Source: Bimuria novae-zelandiae CBS 107.79 (Eukaryota; Ascomycota; Dothideomycetes; Pleosporales; Didymosphaeriaceae). Taken from it: a DNA stretch of 64,000 nucleotides. Of the stretch, positions 1 through 12,700 are shown piece by piece. The DNA is taken from NCBI GenBank assembly GCA_010015655.1, contig ML976670.1:735687-799686 (forward strand), given 5' to 3'. How positions within the stretch are numbered: position 1 is the stretch's first letter; each line of letters starts with the position of its first letter. The notes beneath the pieces are model-generated. The model was not told the DNA's origin. It did not search any database and saw nothing but the letters and a program-made list of their open reading frames with translations. A program made the translations under genes and the position numbers.

Positions 1-2378
1 TCGGTCTGATAGATCCGAAATTGGTCCGATACGGATGAGTGTCGGTTTTCGGATGATCTCGAATCCTGTCTTGACTGGCCAAGGGTTCTCGTGTCGACGA
101 GCGATTGTTCCTGTTACAGTTTACTTATTTATTATCCTTTCCTAGTATATATATAATCTTAAACTTATATTATCTAAGTGTTTTTAAACTATTTTACTTA
201 TCGAGACGTAAGTTCCTTAGTTGTTATAAATATTATAAGGTTTCTATAGTCTATAAAAATTATAAAGCTTAAGTAGCTAAGTCCGTAGATTCTCTAGTGC
301 TTAAGTATCTTAATAATTATATAAAGTTCCTTATCGTATACATTGTATCGTGTTTCTGTTCCACTAAATTTGCATAAATAGTAGGTAATAGAGTGCTATT
401 TACTATCCTTCTCTTACTTTATATAAGCACTAACCGCGAGATCGCTTGCGTTTATCTTAATTTATAGAAATTCTTTATTTTTAAAATAGATATGGACTAG
501 TGTCGTAGTGCATGCTGTTACTAAGTGTCTAAATAACTCTTTATATTTTTTTAGTCTATTTAAAAGGCGTGTCTTTCTTAGTAAGATTAGTTAAAGGTAT
601 CGTGACCTTAGCGTAGTTTTAAATAAACTATTTATTAAATCTATAAAATCTTATGAACTTTTTGACATTCTTAACTATTTTTAATATAAGGTAGTTTATA
701 ATATATTTAGTGTTATGAAGCGCAATTTTAATTTCTTTTATACTAGTAATATATTATAAGAATTTAAGTTATTTTATATACTATTTATATTGCTTTATTT
801 GAATTCTAAGGTGTGCTTTATCTAGTACCTTTAACACTATTTATACATAAGGAACATAATCTAATTTATTATTATAAAAGATAGGTATATTATTTCTATA
901 TGCAATAATAAATATATATAAATAGTTAAAGAGTATATTATTAACTAGTATTTAGAAGTTTGCTAGCGCGTTAGTAAGTCTAAAAAGTATAAATATATAT
1001 TTAAATAGTCTATAGCGTAATCTAAACGCTAACCTCTACTTATTACTTCTCTTAACTTATATAAGGCAGTATCTATTATATAGATCTACTATAGTAAATA
1101 TCTGAGCTTTCGAGAGTTAGTTTCTAAGCTCTAAAATATTTAGTAGTATATATTAATTCGAAATTATTATATTATTAATCTTTTTAATAGTTAGCGCTTA
1201 ATCGTGGTATTTTATCTTTTTTTATAATAAATATAAAGAGGCTAGGTACTAGTAACTATAATAGTTGTATATAATCCTTCTTAAGGTTTATCTTAATAAA
1301 ATCCTTTTCCTACTAGAGTTCCTTTCTAGTCTTGCTATATAGGGGTCTAAAGGATGGCGTTTTACCTTTTTCTAGGTCTATCGCGAGATACTAGAGTTAA
1401 TATTCTAGAAAGTTAGTCTTTCCTTCGCTTTTAGCAAACATATAATTCCATGCTTAGTAGTATTCTAGAAGCTTATAGAGTGTGCTATTATCTATCTTCT
1501 TACGCTTTATAACCTAGTAGTTCCTGCTAGCGTTTACTAAGGGTATTTCGTTTTTATTAACTTCTAGTTGCGAGACTAAGTTATGTATAGTTTTTTATCT
1601 ACTATTCTACTTTATTAATATATAAGTTTTACTTATAATATACCTTTATAGCGTTTAAAGGATATAGTTCTTTTCTTATTATTAATAGTAAGGTTATACT
1701 TTCTTAACAAGGCTATTTTTAGTACTATATTATAATTTGCTTTTTTTAAAAAAAAATGTTAACGGTAATTATCTCTTAGTGATTATAGATCTTAAATATT
1801 ATCTCAACCTTACATTCGATTCGTGATGTGCTAGGTAGCAGGTGTCTATTTATTATATAGATAGTATGGGGTATATCTTTCTTGCACTTATAGATTCCTG
1901 CCCTATTAAGTATATTTTAGGATACATAACTTTCTTATGCTTCTAAATTTCGTATAGTCTTTATTTATATTTTTTAAGTTATAGTAATAATTTAATTAAC
2001 GCCTAACTATTTATAGTATTTAGTTCTTTAAAGGCGTACTCTTGCTTAAGCCTAACTCTAAAAAAGATATTTTTTCTATAGATAGTTCTATAGGTCTTAA
2101 CAGTACTTCTTCGTTCCATAAATACTTATTATATTTTAGAGGTATACGTTATATTTTATAACGAAGTCGTTATACTATTCTAATTTGCATTAATATTTTT
2201 AAGTTAAAAAATATTTTAATTACTTTCTTGTGTAGTGCGTGGTGCATTAGTCGCGTATATAATATCTTTATTAAAGAGTATTATAATTAAAATTTTAGTA
2301 GTTTTGATTATTTATTAGTTTATAATTATTTTCTTTTATAATATATGTCTTCCGTAGATCTTAATACTTATATCTATA

Positions 2379-4230
2379 ACGTAGGTGGCAAGCGAGCGCC
2401 GCATTCCACTAAACTTGCCCACCTTTGCAGACGCGTATCTCAACAACGTGATAAAATAATAGATAGATATTAATACAATAGATTAAGCAGTAGCTAGATT
2501 TACTTTCTTGCACGTACGTGAGTTATAGCCACGCTCTCTATACCTTGTACAGCGCGCAAGAGCCTAACGGCTAACACCTAATTACTCTCCTCCCTAACGC
2601 TCCTCACGAGCAATCTACTAATTAGTCTTACGTTAGGCGAGTATATCCTCGTTAGCCCCCTTTATTAAGACTCCTTCCTTTTATATACGCTTTCTTTTGC
2701 GCTGTTAACGCGCAAACGCTGCCTTATTTACACTTTTAAGGCTAGTAATCTAATCCTGTATTAGCTTAGTAGATAGTATTATAACTTTAGCTCCTCTCTT
2801 AAGCTAATCTATTACTTTAATAATTAAGGCTAGCGACGAGCTTTTATGCTTACGTACACGCTTACGTATAAGCGTTAATTAAGCTTTAAGCTTACGTACG
2901 TTGCTAGGCGTACGAGCCTGCTAGGGAGCATCTAGAAGAGTAGCTGGTGGAGTAGGCGTACGTAGCTATACGTTAAGTTTTGACAGGACTACGTCTAGTT
3001 AGTGTAGAACTAGGCTAGTAGCTTGAAAAGCTAAGCGTATATTAGCTAGTGTAAATAATTAATTATACGCTACCTTAACAGCTAGTAAAACCTTAAGCTT
3101 AGTAATATAGTTAATATAGTAGTAGATTAGCCCTTTAATCTCATGGCTGTACGCACGCTTTAATAGCGAGAAGTAGCTAACGTTAAAAGGCTAGAGTAGA
3201 TAAGATAAATAAAGTAGTATATAGAGTATATAGATATTATTCGCTCTGCAGATCTCTTAGAACTTAACAGAGTAGTGGCTCTTATACTTATTAAGAATAA
3301 GTAGGTGACGCGTTCCTATTATATAAGCCTTTATATAAGCGTTAAAGTGCTTTAGCTACTTAACTCTAAGCTTATTAATTATCTAGCTATTATTGCTAAC
3401 TATGATTACCTAGTAGCGTAGGATCTCTATCTTGTACTAGTTAAAAAGATAGTACTAGCTAGTTCAAATAATAAATAGTAGGATTATATACCTAGCAGCG
3501 TTAATCTTAGTAATTAGTATTACTTACTTTTAACTACCTAGCTAGATAGCCTTTAGCCAGCCTTTCCTCTCTAATCCTATTATAATAAGCTAAGTTATAA
3601 TTTTGTCTATTATAAAGCTAGCTTCGTTAAAGTTCTAAATATTATTATTATAGATACCGTACTTAGCTTTTATCTGCTTTATAACCTTAAACTAGCTCTT
3701 AATTAAGACTAGACCTTTATAAAAAGCTCTTTACCTATTATACGCTTGATTAAATCGCGTCTTAAGACTATTTGTACGCTTAACAAAGTTAGCTGGCTAC
3801 TTCTGCCTAACCTAACCAGCGCCGCACGCAGCTAGTAGTCTATTAGCCATATCACGTATAGCTGCGTACGTAGGCGCGAATCCACGTGAATTAAGGTCAA
3901 GTATATAGCTAACTATCACCTCCTCTTCTAGCTGGGTAATCTTCTTTAAGTTAGGCTGGCAATCGCGTCGGGCAGGTACACTAGCGTGTTAGTGGCAGAT
4001 CGTTCGTTTAGACACGTTATAGATAGCACTAGTAGAACAATTACTTTAAAGTTACTTAGTATTAATAGAGGAGATAGTAAGCTAAACGTCTACTTTATTT
4101 AATACTAATTAAGTAGCGCTGCGTTGAGCCATATCGCGTTGAGATGAGAGAGGTGGGTAAGTTTGGTGGGGTGCGGCGCTCGCTTGCCTGCGGCGCTCGC
4201 TTGCCTGCGGCGCTCGCTTGCCACCTACGT
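2379..4230 (-). mobile_element. pogo/Fot1-like DNA transposon, copy 1, inserted in the gypsy element
   Basis: Terminal inverted repeats begin ACGTAGGTGGCAAGCGAGCG at the left and are mirrored at 4206-4230. TA dinucleotides flank both ends (2377-2378, 4231-4232), the target duplication of the Tc1/mariner-pogo superfamily. The minus strand reads from a MAQRSAT start near 4130 into a helix-turn-helix of the Tc5/CENP-B type (ITQLEEEVIVSYILDL, then GFAPTYAAIRDMANRLLA) and on to YGIYNNNIYNFNEA-like text matching the DDE domain. Many stops make it non-autonomous now. It is less RIP-damaged than copy 2, especially at the ends. It splits the older minus-strand gypsy element, so it inserted later. Confidence 0.85.
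4172..4222. repeat. Three tandem 17-base units inside the right terminal repeat of the pogo-like element
   Basis: TGCGGCGCTCGCTTGCC occurs three times head to tail at 4172-4188, 4189-4205 and 4206-4222. The left terminal repeat of the same element has one unit. Copy 2 of the family has two recognisable, RIP-altered units at its left end (near 6705-6740). The unit number therefore varies between ends and copies, as with subterminal transposase-binding repeats. That role is inferred. Confidence 0.8.
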
Positions 4231-5199
4231 TAGTCTACGAACTCTCACGCAGCTTTAACAATTAGGCTAGTTTATTTTAGTAAATATATAATGTATTTAG
4301 TTTTTATTACCAAAAATCTAAAGTCTCCTGCTCTAGGTTATTATGTATCTAAGAAGTTAAAGACGTTTTATTATTTAACTTTCTCTAGAGATAGTCATGC
4401 TCTTAGGTATAGTATAGAAGATTATTATATTTATTAGTTTCTTTATTTAAACCTTTGTTATTAGCATTCTCCTATATGCGAAAGTTTAATAATTCAAATT
4501 ACTTTAAGTCTGTATTTAGAATATTAGTTTAATTAACAGAAGGTATTATTACTATTCTTTATTATCCGCATTTGCGTTATTAATAGTTAGTATATTTAAC
4601 TATCTAATAACCTTATTCTTAGATCTATAACTCCTGGCTATGTAGTCTAGTTTATAATATGTAAAGTAGGTACGTATCTTAGTTCTTAGCAAATGAGTTC
4701 CATTTAAAAGTTATATATAATTTTTATTAGGCTTTTAGGGTCCTAGAACCGTCCTTGTTCCCTTTTTAAATTATTATATTATATGCCTTTTATTAGCTAA
4801 TAACTGTAAGACTCGTATTACTCTCGTTAAGGTACTTTTAGTGCTCCATAAACTACAGGTGTAGGTTTTTTAAAGCTAGCATACCTTAGGTTTCTGCAAA
4901 TCTCTTCTTGTAGCGTAAACTATTCTCTATTAATTCTAATTAATTCCCTATATAGTTTATTAAGAGTTTTAATATTTATACTATTGCGTAGGACTTCTTT
5001 TTATATCTTATACTAAAGTCCTTACTTATATAGAGTCTTAAGAAATTATTCTTCCTCTTTAAGTTATATAGCATATTTGCGGAATTGAGCTACATATTTA
5101 GCTATAAATTATGTGATTTCTAAATAAGGTTAAAGCACTTATTAACCTCTAGGATACCTTTTAAATTTACTATAAAAAGTAAAAAGGCTAAATAAAGAA

Positions 5200-6696
5200 A
5201 TAGTAGAAAAGCGCTAAGAATCCTTAAAAATATAATAATAATTTTAAAAGATAAAAGGTATAAGTTAGCTCTTAAAAGCAGACTAATTAATAAAGCTAGT
5301 AAATAGATTAATAGTAGAGATTATCTTAAACCAAGAAAGAAGCTACTATATTAAAAATATTTAATTTAGCCTACTTTAATAGTAAATAATAGAAATACTA
5401 CTATTTTAAAATAGTAATATAATATAAGCTCCTGAAGGATAGGGACTACTTTAGAAATATATTTAAATCTATTATTAGTTAATTAATAGGACATGTAGCA
5501 ACGGTGGGAATTACATAGTTAAACTACTACCTAAAATATGCTTAAGCTAACTTTTAGGAATTATTAAACTATAACTTTTATAACTACCTAGTGGAAGAAA
5601 TCGCGCTTAACTATTTACTTATAATATAATAAAGTAATTAAAAGCTTTATAACTTTAACTTTAACTTTAACTTTAATAACTACACTATAGAAGCTAAGGA
5701 GTATAGTTAAGAAAATAAAAAAAAACTTATAGGACTAAATAGTTATAGTAAATATAAATAATAATTAAGATATATAAGGGGTCCAAAAGAGAGTTAATAA
5801 AATAAAACATCTCTTTCAAAATAAATTATAATTACTAAAGTTCTCTGCTAAGAGCAGGGCGCTAGACGAGATAGATTAAAAATATACTTAAGCTAATCTT
5901 AGAAAGATGTCTGGCTAATAAAGCTAAGATAAAAGACACTAAGTAATAGATAGAGCTATAAGACATAAGTCTCGTAATACCTAAAATTAAGCCATGTGGG
6001 TGTCGTGAGAGGTAATAAAAATCCGTAAGAAAAAGAGTTCCTATTTTTATTATAAAGATACAGGACACCGCGTGAAGTAGTATAAACTTTTACCTATAAT
6101 AACGCTAGTATAAGTTCGCACCGCTATACTTGCTACTAAGAATTTTTTTAATAAAAAATTTAATATAGCCTATATTAATTTAAAAAACTAAATCCTCTTA
6201 GTAATAGTCGCTACTAGGAGATAAAAGTAGAAAAAAGACAAAAAATAAGTTTTAATAAGTTTTAAAAACTATAGGTAAACTTAATACTAGTAATAGTATA
6301 CTGGATTATGAATAATACTTAATTTAGGTTATTTAATCATTAAATTTATATTAAAAAAATATATTATAAAAGTCTACCTATAGCGTAAGAACCTACCCTA
6401 TTAATAAAATATTATTAGTATTAGAGGCATGTAACTCCTTATACGTGAAGTAATCTAACTAGAAATAGATATTAATAGCTATATAAAACTAATATAATTT
6501 TATATCTTACTTAATAATAAGTTATAAAATCTAATTCTTAGCCTAACCTAAATAAAAAAGAATAAGGTTAAACTAGCCTAAATGAAGAAATTAATTTAAA
6601 TGAAAAGTTTAGACACCCGTATCAATAACTAAAAAAGAAAAAAATATTAATAAAGCCTTAAAGGGTATTAGCTATAGCTGTTATAGCCCTAGATTA
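5200..6696. other. AT-rich RIP-degraded sequence of unresolved transposon origin
   Basis: Very AT-rich with stops in all frames. One plus-strand stretch at about 6049-6087 reads YYKDTGHRVK*YK, which resembles a mutated gag zinc knuckle (CxxCxxxGHxxxxC with Cys changed to Tyr). A short array of about four CTTTAA/TAACTTT units lies near 5655-5685. No gene is supported here. It could be the 5' part of another retroelement truncated by copy 2 of the pogo-like family. Confidence 0.4.
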
Positions 6697-8540
6697 ACGT
6701 AGTTTATAAGCGAGCTGTCAGTATAAGCGAGCTATTACCTACTAAACTTTTCGTAATCTGTCACCTTGTAACAGTAATAGCTTAACTACCTTATACTTAA
6801 ATATTTTATAGCGAAGTAAATATCCTCTTAGCTGTCTTAGTTATTAATTAAGACTAAATTCAAAGCAAATAATGCGTTATAGTAATATATAATATTCTTT
6901 AAAGTATACTACGTAACTAATGCGTAAAAAATATTACGCGACGCGATTACTAGCCTAAATAAAAAAAGCTTACTAAGCTAGAAGAGGAGGCGATTATTAG
7001 ACATATACTTAATTTAGATTTATAAGGATTTACGCCTACTCTAGATACTATACAAAATATAGCGGATAAGCTACTCGCTAAGCGTAGCGCTAAACAGGCT
7101 AGTTAATTATAGTTATATAACTTTATTGAGCAAACAGATTACCTTACTATATAATTTAATTAGCTATATAATTAATAGAGAGCTCTATATAAGAATTTAA
7201 AAAATAATTAATATATAGTTTAACTTTATAGCGCGTACTAAAGCTACCTATAGTTTCTGTAATTAGGAGACCTATAATTTTAATAAGACTAGCTTTATAA
7301 TAGGCAAGATATTATCTTAGCTTATAATTATAAGTTTAAAAAACATAGTAGGCTAAAGGCTATCTAGCTAGGTAATTATAGGTAGACTATAGTAATTTAT
7401 AAAATTAATATTACTAACTAAGTAATTCTGCTCTTTATTATCTTCCTTAGCTAGTATCACCTGTCTGCCTAGTACTAGGATAATAATATACTACGCGACT
7501 AGGCTTTTACTATTAGTAAAAATAGCTAAACTACTAATAAGCTTAGAGTAGAGTAGCTAAAGCACTTTATTAAATATATAGTAGAGTATAGGGTAGGCGC
7601 GCGCTAGCTACTTATACTTAATAATTATAAAAGCTATAACGTGCTTAAATTTTAAAAGTTTTATAAGAAGAATAATATTATTACAATTTACATACTACTA
7701 TATTTATTATAATTTTTATAGCTACTTAATACTAGTTACTTCTCGCTATTAAAGCGCGCGTATAGCTACTAGATTAAAAGTCTAATGCGCGACTATATTA
7801 GTTATATTATAAAGCTAGAGTTTCTACTAGCTTTCTGCGTAGTCTATATATAGTTAATTACAAAGAAAAATATCTACGCAAGCTTTAGAGGCGCTAGCCT
7901 AGTCCTATATAACCTAGAGGCAGTAATATCAAAGCTTAATATTAATCTTTATACGCTAACGCCGCTTTTACTAAAGGTTACTCTTTAAGAAGCTAAAACA
8001 CTAAGTAACGCGCGTAAGCTAGAGGCTTAATTAATATTAATTTATAATAAGATTTAACGGTATCAGAGCTTATTACTTACTTTTATTATTATAGCACTTA
8101 ATTAGCTTAAAAAGGACGCTAAGGTAATAGCTTATAAAAGTACGCTTATACGCAAATAAATTACAAGACTTAAATAGGTAAATAAGGTAGCCACAATACA
8201 TAAAAAGTAATAAAAGAAGTAGATATAGGAGTAAGACACCCTAATAAGGGTAAAAAAAAAATTACTTAAAAGAATATTAAGCTGTAGATAAAAAGCAAAA
8301 GGTGCTAAGGTAAGGCATAATTAGGTACTAGTTAGTAGGCTTTAACGCGCTATAGCCACTATGAAGAGACTAGGCATAACGCGCGAATATATATAAATTA
8401 TAGTATAAATACTACTTAATTTAGGATAATAATTATATATAATTACTATATCGCGTTGTTAAGTTAGATCGCTGTAAAGGCGATAGAAAGTTGGTAGGAT
8501 AACTACTTACTTATACTAATAGCTAGCTTATAAACTACGT
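6697..8540 (+). mobile_element. pogo/Fot1-like DNA transposon, copy 2, heavily RIP-mutated
   Basis: The left end (ACGTAGTTTATAAGCGAGCT from 6697) is a C-to-T/G-to-A version of the left terminal repeat at 2379. The right end (CTAGCTTATAAACTACGT ending at 8540) is a similarly mutated version of the right one. The plus strand near 6970-7160 reads LEEEAIIRHILNLDL, GFTPTLDTIQNIADKLLAKRSA, matching the HTH region of copy 1. Length (about 1.84 kb) agrees with copy 1. Orientation is opposite to copy 1. The TA target is visible on the left (6695-6696) but mutated on the right. Stops are frequent, so it is dead. Confidence 0.75.
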
Positions 8541-8881
8541 TCGCATTTTTACTTTATAATAGCTATAAGCTACAGCCTTAAGCGCCTTACTACGTACTAA
8601 AAGAAGCCAATACTTAATCTAGACGTCATATATTATTATATAGCCCTAGCTCTCTACCTAGTAGCTTATCTATTATAGTTTAAGAACTACTAGCAGCACT
8701 ATAAGACGTAGTATAAAAAATAGAATTCTTGGTTAAAAAGGCCTTTTAATAGTACTTGTAGCGCGAGAAGTCTTATGAGGATAAGTAGTCTATAATACGT
8801 AAAAATTTTACGTTAGCTATATTAATAATAAAGATTTAGATCTTATAGTAATATTAAATATTAATATATTACTATTATCTA
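8541..8881. other. AT-rich sequence left of the chromovirus, continuous with 16242-16780 before insertion
   Basis: This stretch and 16242-16780 were one sequence before the retrotransposon inserted: both carry ATCTA at the junction. It is AT-rich and broken by stops. A plus-strand reading gives text such as LLYSPSSLPSSLSIIVQELL and LVKKAF, which I do not recognise. It is probably another degraded element. Confidence 0.4.
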
Positions 8882-9763
8882 TGTTACGAACCCGAAGCAA
8901 GATAATGAGGGATAGGCGCTTATAAGGGCAGGCGATCGAGGAACGGGTTGTTACAATCCAGAAGCTAACGGTGGGACGACGGGCCTTATGACGGCACTTG
9001 GGCCCCACCTTAGGCTTACGTAACGTCCCAGGCTGTCTCAGACGCCAAGACCATGGGACATCATGGGACCACGTGACTCCGGTCACGTGATGTCCCAGGA
9101 AATCCCATGGGATCCCACGAGGTCGGGATATGGGACACCATGGGATTCTATGGGACAAGGAGGATATATATGGGACGGATTTCCTTTATACACTCCTTGT
9201 AGTCAACTCACATATCTTCTGTGCGAGTACGTTCTCCTATACAGACTAATAGTTATCTTACCTTATTATAAAATTAAATTATCTAGCCTCGCGCTAAGTG
9301 TTGTATTTCTTTACACTACTAAATAATCCGTGAAGCACCACGATACCTTACCGCCCTAACCCGGGTTAGAACAAGGTGTGAGCGCCTTATAATACGGGTT
9401 AACAAGTACGCAAAGGAGCTAAGCCTTAGGATTACGTAACTACTTAGTTAATTAGGGGAACTAAGTAACTAAGCAAAGCACGTAACCGCTTAGTTAATTA
9501 GTAGTACTAAGCAACTAAGCAGGCAGGATATATATATATATATAGGACAGGTTCCTTTCTACGCTCCTTATAGTTAACTTATATATCTTTTATGCGAGTG
9601 CGTTCTCCTATATAGACTAATAATTATCTTATTTTATTATAAGATTAGATTATTTAGCACGCGCTAAGTGTCGCATTAATTTATATTATTAAATAATTTA
9701 TAAGGTATCTTATTACCTTACTACTCTAATCTAGATTAGACTAAGTAAGAGCGCCCTATAACA
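8882..9763 (+). repeat. 5' LTR of the chromovirus, enlarged and chimeric
   Basis: It begins TGTTACGAACCCGAAG and ends CCCTATAACA. It is about 882 bases, against 426 for the 3' LTR. The first 75 bases align with the 3' LTR start allowing C-to-T and G-to-A changes. Bases from about 9394 on align with the rest of the 3' LTR. Between them lies an extra segment of about 440 bases, itself ending like an LTR (near 9380) and much richer in G+C. The simplest reading is recombination between two LTR variants of one family. The alternative is a solo LTR abutting the element. Confidence 0.75.
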
Positions 9764-12700
9764 CTTTAACTACCTTATAGTATAATAGTAGGATCTAGCT
9801 TGACAACTTTAATAGCCCTAGCTAACTAAGAGAGGATACTAAGAGAACTAGTTATTAAATAAGTAGCTTAGATAGCCTAGCTTTAGGAAATTATTAATAA
9901 AATAAGTAAAAAAAATAAATAGATAAGAAGATACAAGATATTAACTAAAGGTTCTTAAGCCTAAACCTTACGCTAGTAAGGGCCACCTAGGAACGTTCCT
10001 AATATAAATAGAACTATTTATTGATTATAATCTAGAAAGGTTTAATATAAAACAAGATAAAATTCTAGTTACCTATATAAACATACAGGATAAAGTAGCT
10101 ATATAAGCTAAGCTAATAATTAATAACTTTTTTAAGTATAATAAGCTCGAGGGTTATAAGTTAGACGCTACTAAGGACGCCTTTAAGAACTAAAAGTCTT
10201 TTTATAAAGCTATAAAAAGGATATTTAGTATAGTTAATAAATCGTATTAGGCTAAAATACGTCTCTAATACTTACGTTAGGAAAAATTAGTAGTGCTCTA
10301 TACCTTAGAGTTTAAATAAATTATAGTAGAACTTAACGAATGGGGAGAAGCCCTACTTATAATTACCTACTATAATAAACTAAAAGAGATAGTTGAGGAC
10401 GAACTAGTCTACTAAGGAAAAGTGAATAATCTAAAGGAGCTTATAAATAATACTATTAAAATAGATAATTACTTATATAAGCGAAAGATAGAAAAACAGC
10501 ACGATACCTAATTACTCTTTAGAAAAGAAACTAGCACCTAACTTACGATAAGAGATAAGAATAGGGATGTTATTATAACTAATAAAACCTATTAGTATAA
10601 AAAGAAAAATAGTAAAGGAGAGTAGCTATATAAGCTAAAAAAGGGCTACTAGGGCAAGGACGACATCTCGTAGAAAGAGTAAGAGCGAAAATTTAAGAAT
10701 AAAGCCTACCTCTAATATATAAAATAGGGCCACTTCGCACGGGACTACCTAAAAACAGAAACTAAGGTCAGCACGACTAGCCTCTTACACGTAGCAATAG
10801 CCATCCTTACCCCGGTGGGAGACAAGGAAATAGATCTTACACAGAATATCCTTAAACTACTAGCTAAGTGGGCGAAGGAGCGAAAGGTCCTATAAAAGCA
10901 TAATATTTTTAGTTATTTAGCAAATAATATCCATTAGATATATAGTAGTGAGCTATACTATCTACCTTTATGCATGGTAAAAGTAGTTATCTAAGGACTA
11001 CACGCGTGGGATGCCTATTAGCTTACTAAAAAGCTATAAGACCTCCCTAAGCATTACTTGCGCTAGGTTATAATACTAGAATAATATAAACGCGCTAAAT
11101 AGTAGTAATACACGTATAAAGGATACTAATAGCACTTTAAGGCCTAAGTTAAGACTACTTATTTTTTCGGGGACTTAGATTATTATTAACTAAAGAAGAG
11201 TTAATGCAACGTATTTAATAACTACTATAAGTATTTTCCTATATACTAGACTAAGCACTATAAGTAAAATAATTAGTACTAATACTTTAATAATAACTAT
11301 AAGTTTTACTAATAATAAAAGTTTAAGACAGGCTAGTTTCCCCAGGGCCTAGACCCTTAAGACCTTAACATGACAATAGGGAATACATAGCTAAGAAAAG
11401 ATAAGAAATATATATTAATTTTATAGAACTAGTGTTACCCTTAGTGCTTTGCACACCTAAGCCTATAGGAAAAGGTAGCTTCTTTTAATAACTACCTAGG
11501 ATATAGCGCGTTGCTTAGAACAAATACCTTGTTCTAGGTTATACGTAACATAGGTTACTAGGAGTATATAAATCTAATAGGATTAGAGAGACCTATGCAT
11601 TATATTAATAACAATATAAGTAGTATAAGATTTAGGAAATCTTAAAACTAGTATAGGTTAAGAATTAGATCGAAGAAGCTATAAAGAGTTAGTTAAAGAA
11701 TTTAAAAAACTAAATTATTACTAGGTAATAAGCCACACTAGGAATAGTATAATTATTATAGCTTGTTAAGTAAACACTCGCTAAGTTAAGAAACGCTTAA
11801 TTAAGAATATTATGGGATACGGACATCGTGTTATAGCACTTATTAACCTAGGAGTAGACGCGTATTTAATCGTCCCGTAAGTATTTAAAAAATATAATAT
11901 ACTATATTATAATAAAAGGATACTACTATTGATAGAACTTATAAACAGGACCTGATCGTAAGAATATAGTAAAGGTTAGCTACGTCTTAAGATAGCGCTA
12001 GTACAAGTTAATATAAAAGGCCTAAAAAGCTAACATGTTTTTACTATCGCGGAGATAGGAGATATTAAAGCTATTATTAGATATAAGTAGCTAGAGTAAC
12101 ATAATCTATAAATAAACTAAATTAAATAAATAATCCTTCCCTAGAATCTACTATTAATAGCTTAGATAAGCTATAGCGAAAGGGAAACTCTCTAGGAACC
12201 TTAGGCAAAAAAGGAGAATTAACTATTTATAATATAAGAAATATTAGTTTATAAGATAGATAAGATCTTAAAATAGTACCTAGAACAAATGCACTGCATA
12301 TAGATATAAGAAACTAAAATAGTCTTAAGTAACTTAGGTCTACTAGAAAAATACAGGGAATTCGCAGACTTATTTAAGGAATATAATAAGACTATCTTAC
12401 CTAAACATAAGGAGTAAGATTACGAGATACTACTAGTAAAAGGAGCTAAACTACGGCTAAAACGCCTAAGACCCCTTACCTATAAATAAGCAAAAGAATT
12501 AAAAAAGCTAATATAGAAAAACCTGCACTTAGGGAAATAGTGGCTTAGTTATAGTCCTATAGCCTTCCCTATACTCTTTATTTATAAAAAAGATGGTAGG
12601 CTACAACTCTGTGTAGATTATAAATAGCTAAACGCCGTAACTATTAAAAACTACTACTTATTACTATTAATAATAGAGCTTATAGATTGACTCTAAGGAG

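Larger units (their letters stand above)
1..5200 (-). mobile_element. RIP-degraded Ty3/gypsy retrotransposon, minus strand, cut by the window edge
   Basis: Reading the minus strand through many stops gives the Ty3/gypsy order. A gag-like stretch lies near 4800-5100, a protease-like TPATxHITNRM near 1800-1850, reverse transcriptase with FTIVDLYNRYCLI and LTNALANF near 900-1110, and RNase H with TKELTSR near 195-350. Integrase would lie beyond base 1. Nearly every frame is broken by TAA/TAG and the DNA is extremely AT-rich, as expected of RIP. The element is interrupted by the pogo-like transposon at 2379-4230. The upstream (gag) edge and the LTRs are not resolved. Base composition returns to normal in the first 110 bases, so the left edge may be close to the window start. 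Family call is fairly sure; limits are approximate. Confidence 0.72.

Noticed and set aside
8817..9326. Open frames of 113 and 87 codons over the G+C-rich LTR segment
   Set aside because: They fall inside an LTR, start without context and owe their openness to the local escape from RIP. No domain is visible.
8882..9394. Independent solo LTR next to the chromovirus
   Set aside because: Considered for the extra 5' segment, but the ATCTA duplication at the outer boundaries matches the whole 8882-16241 unit, and no separate duplication is visible at the inner junction.
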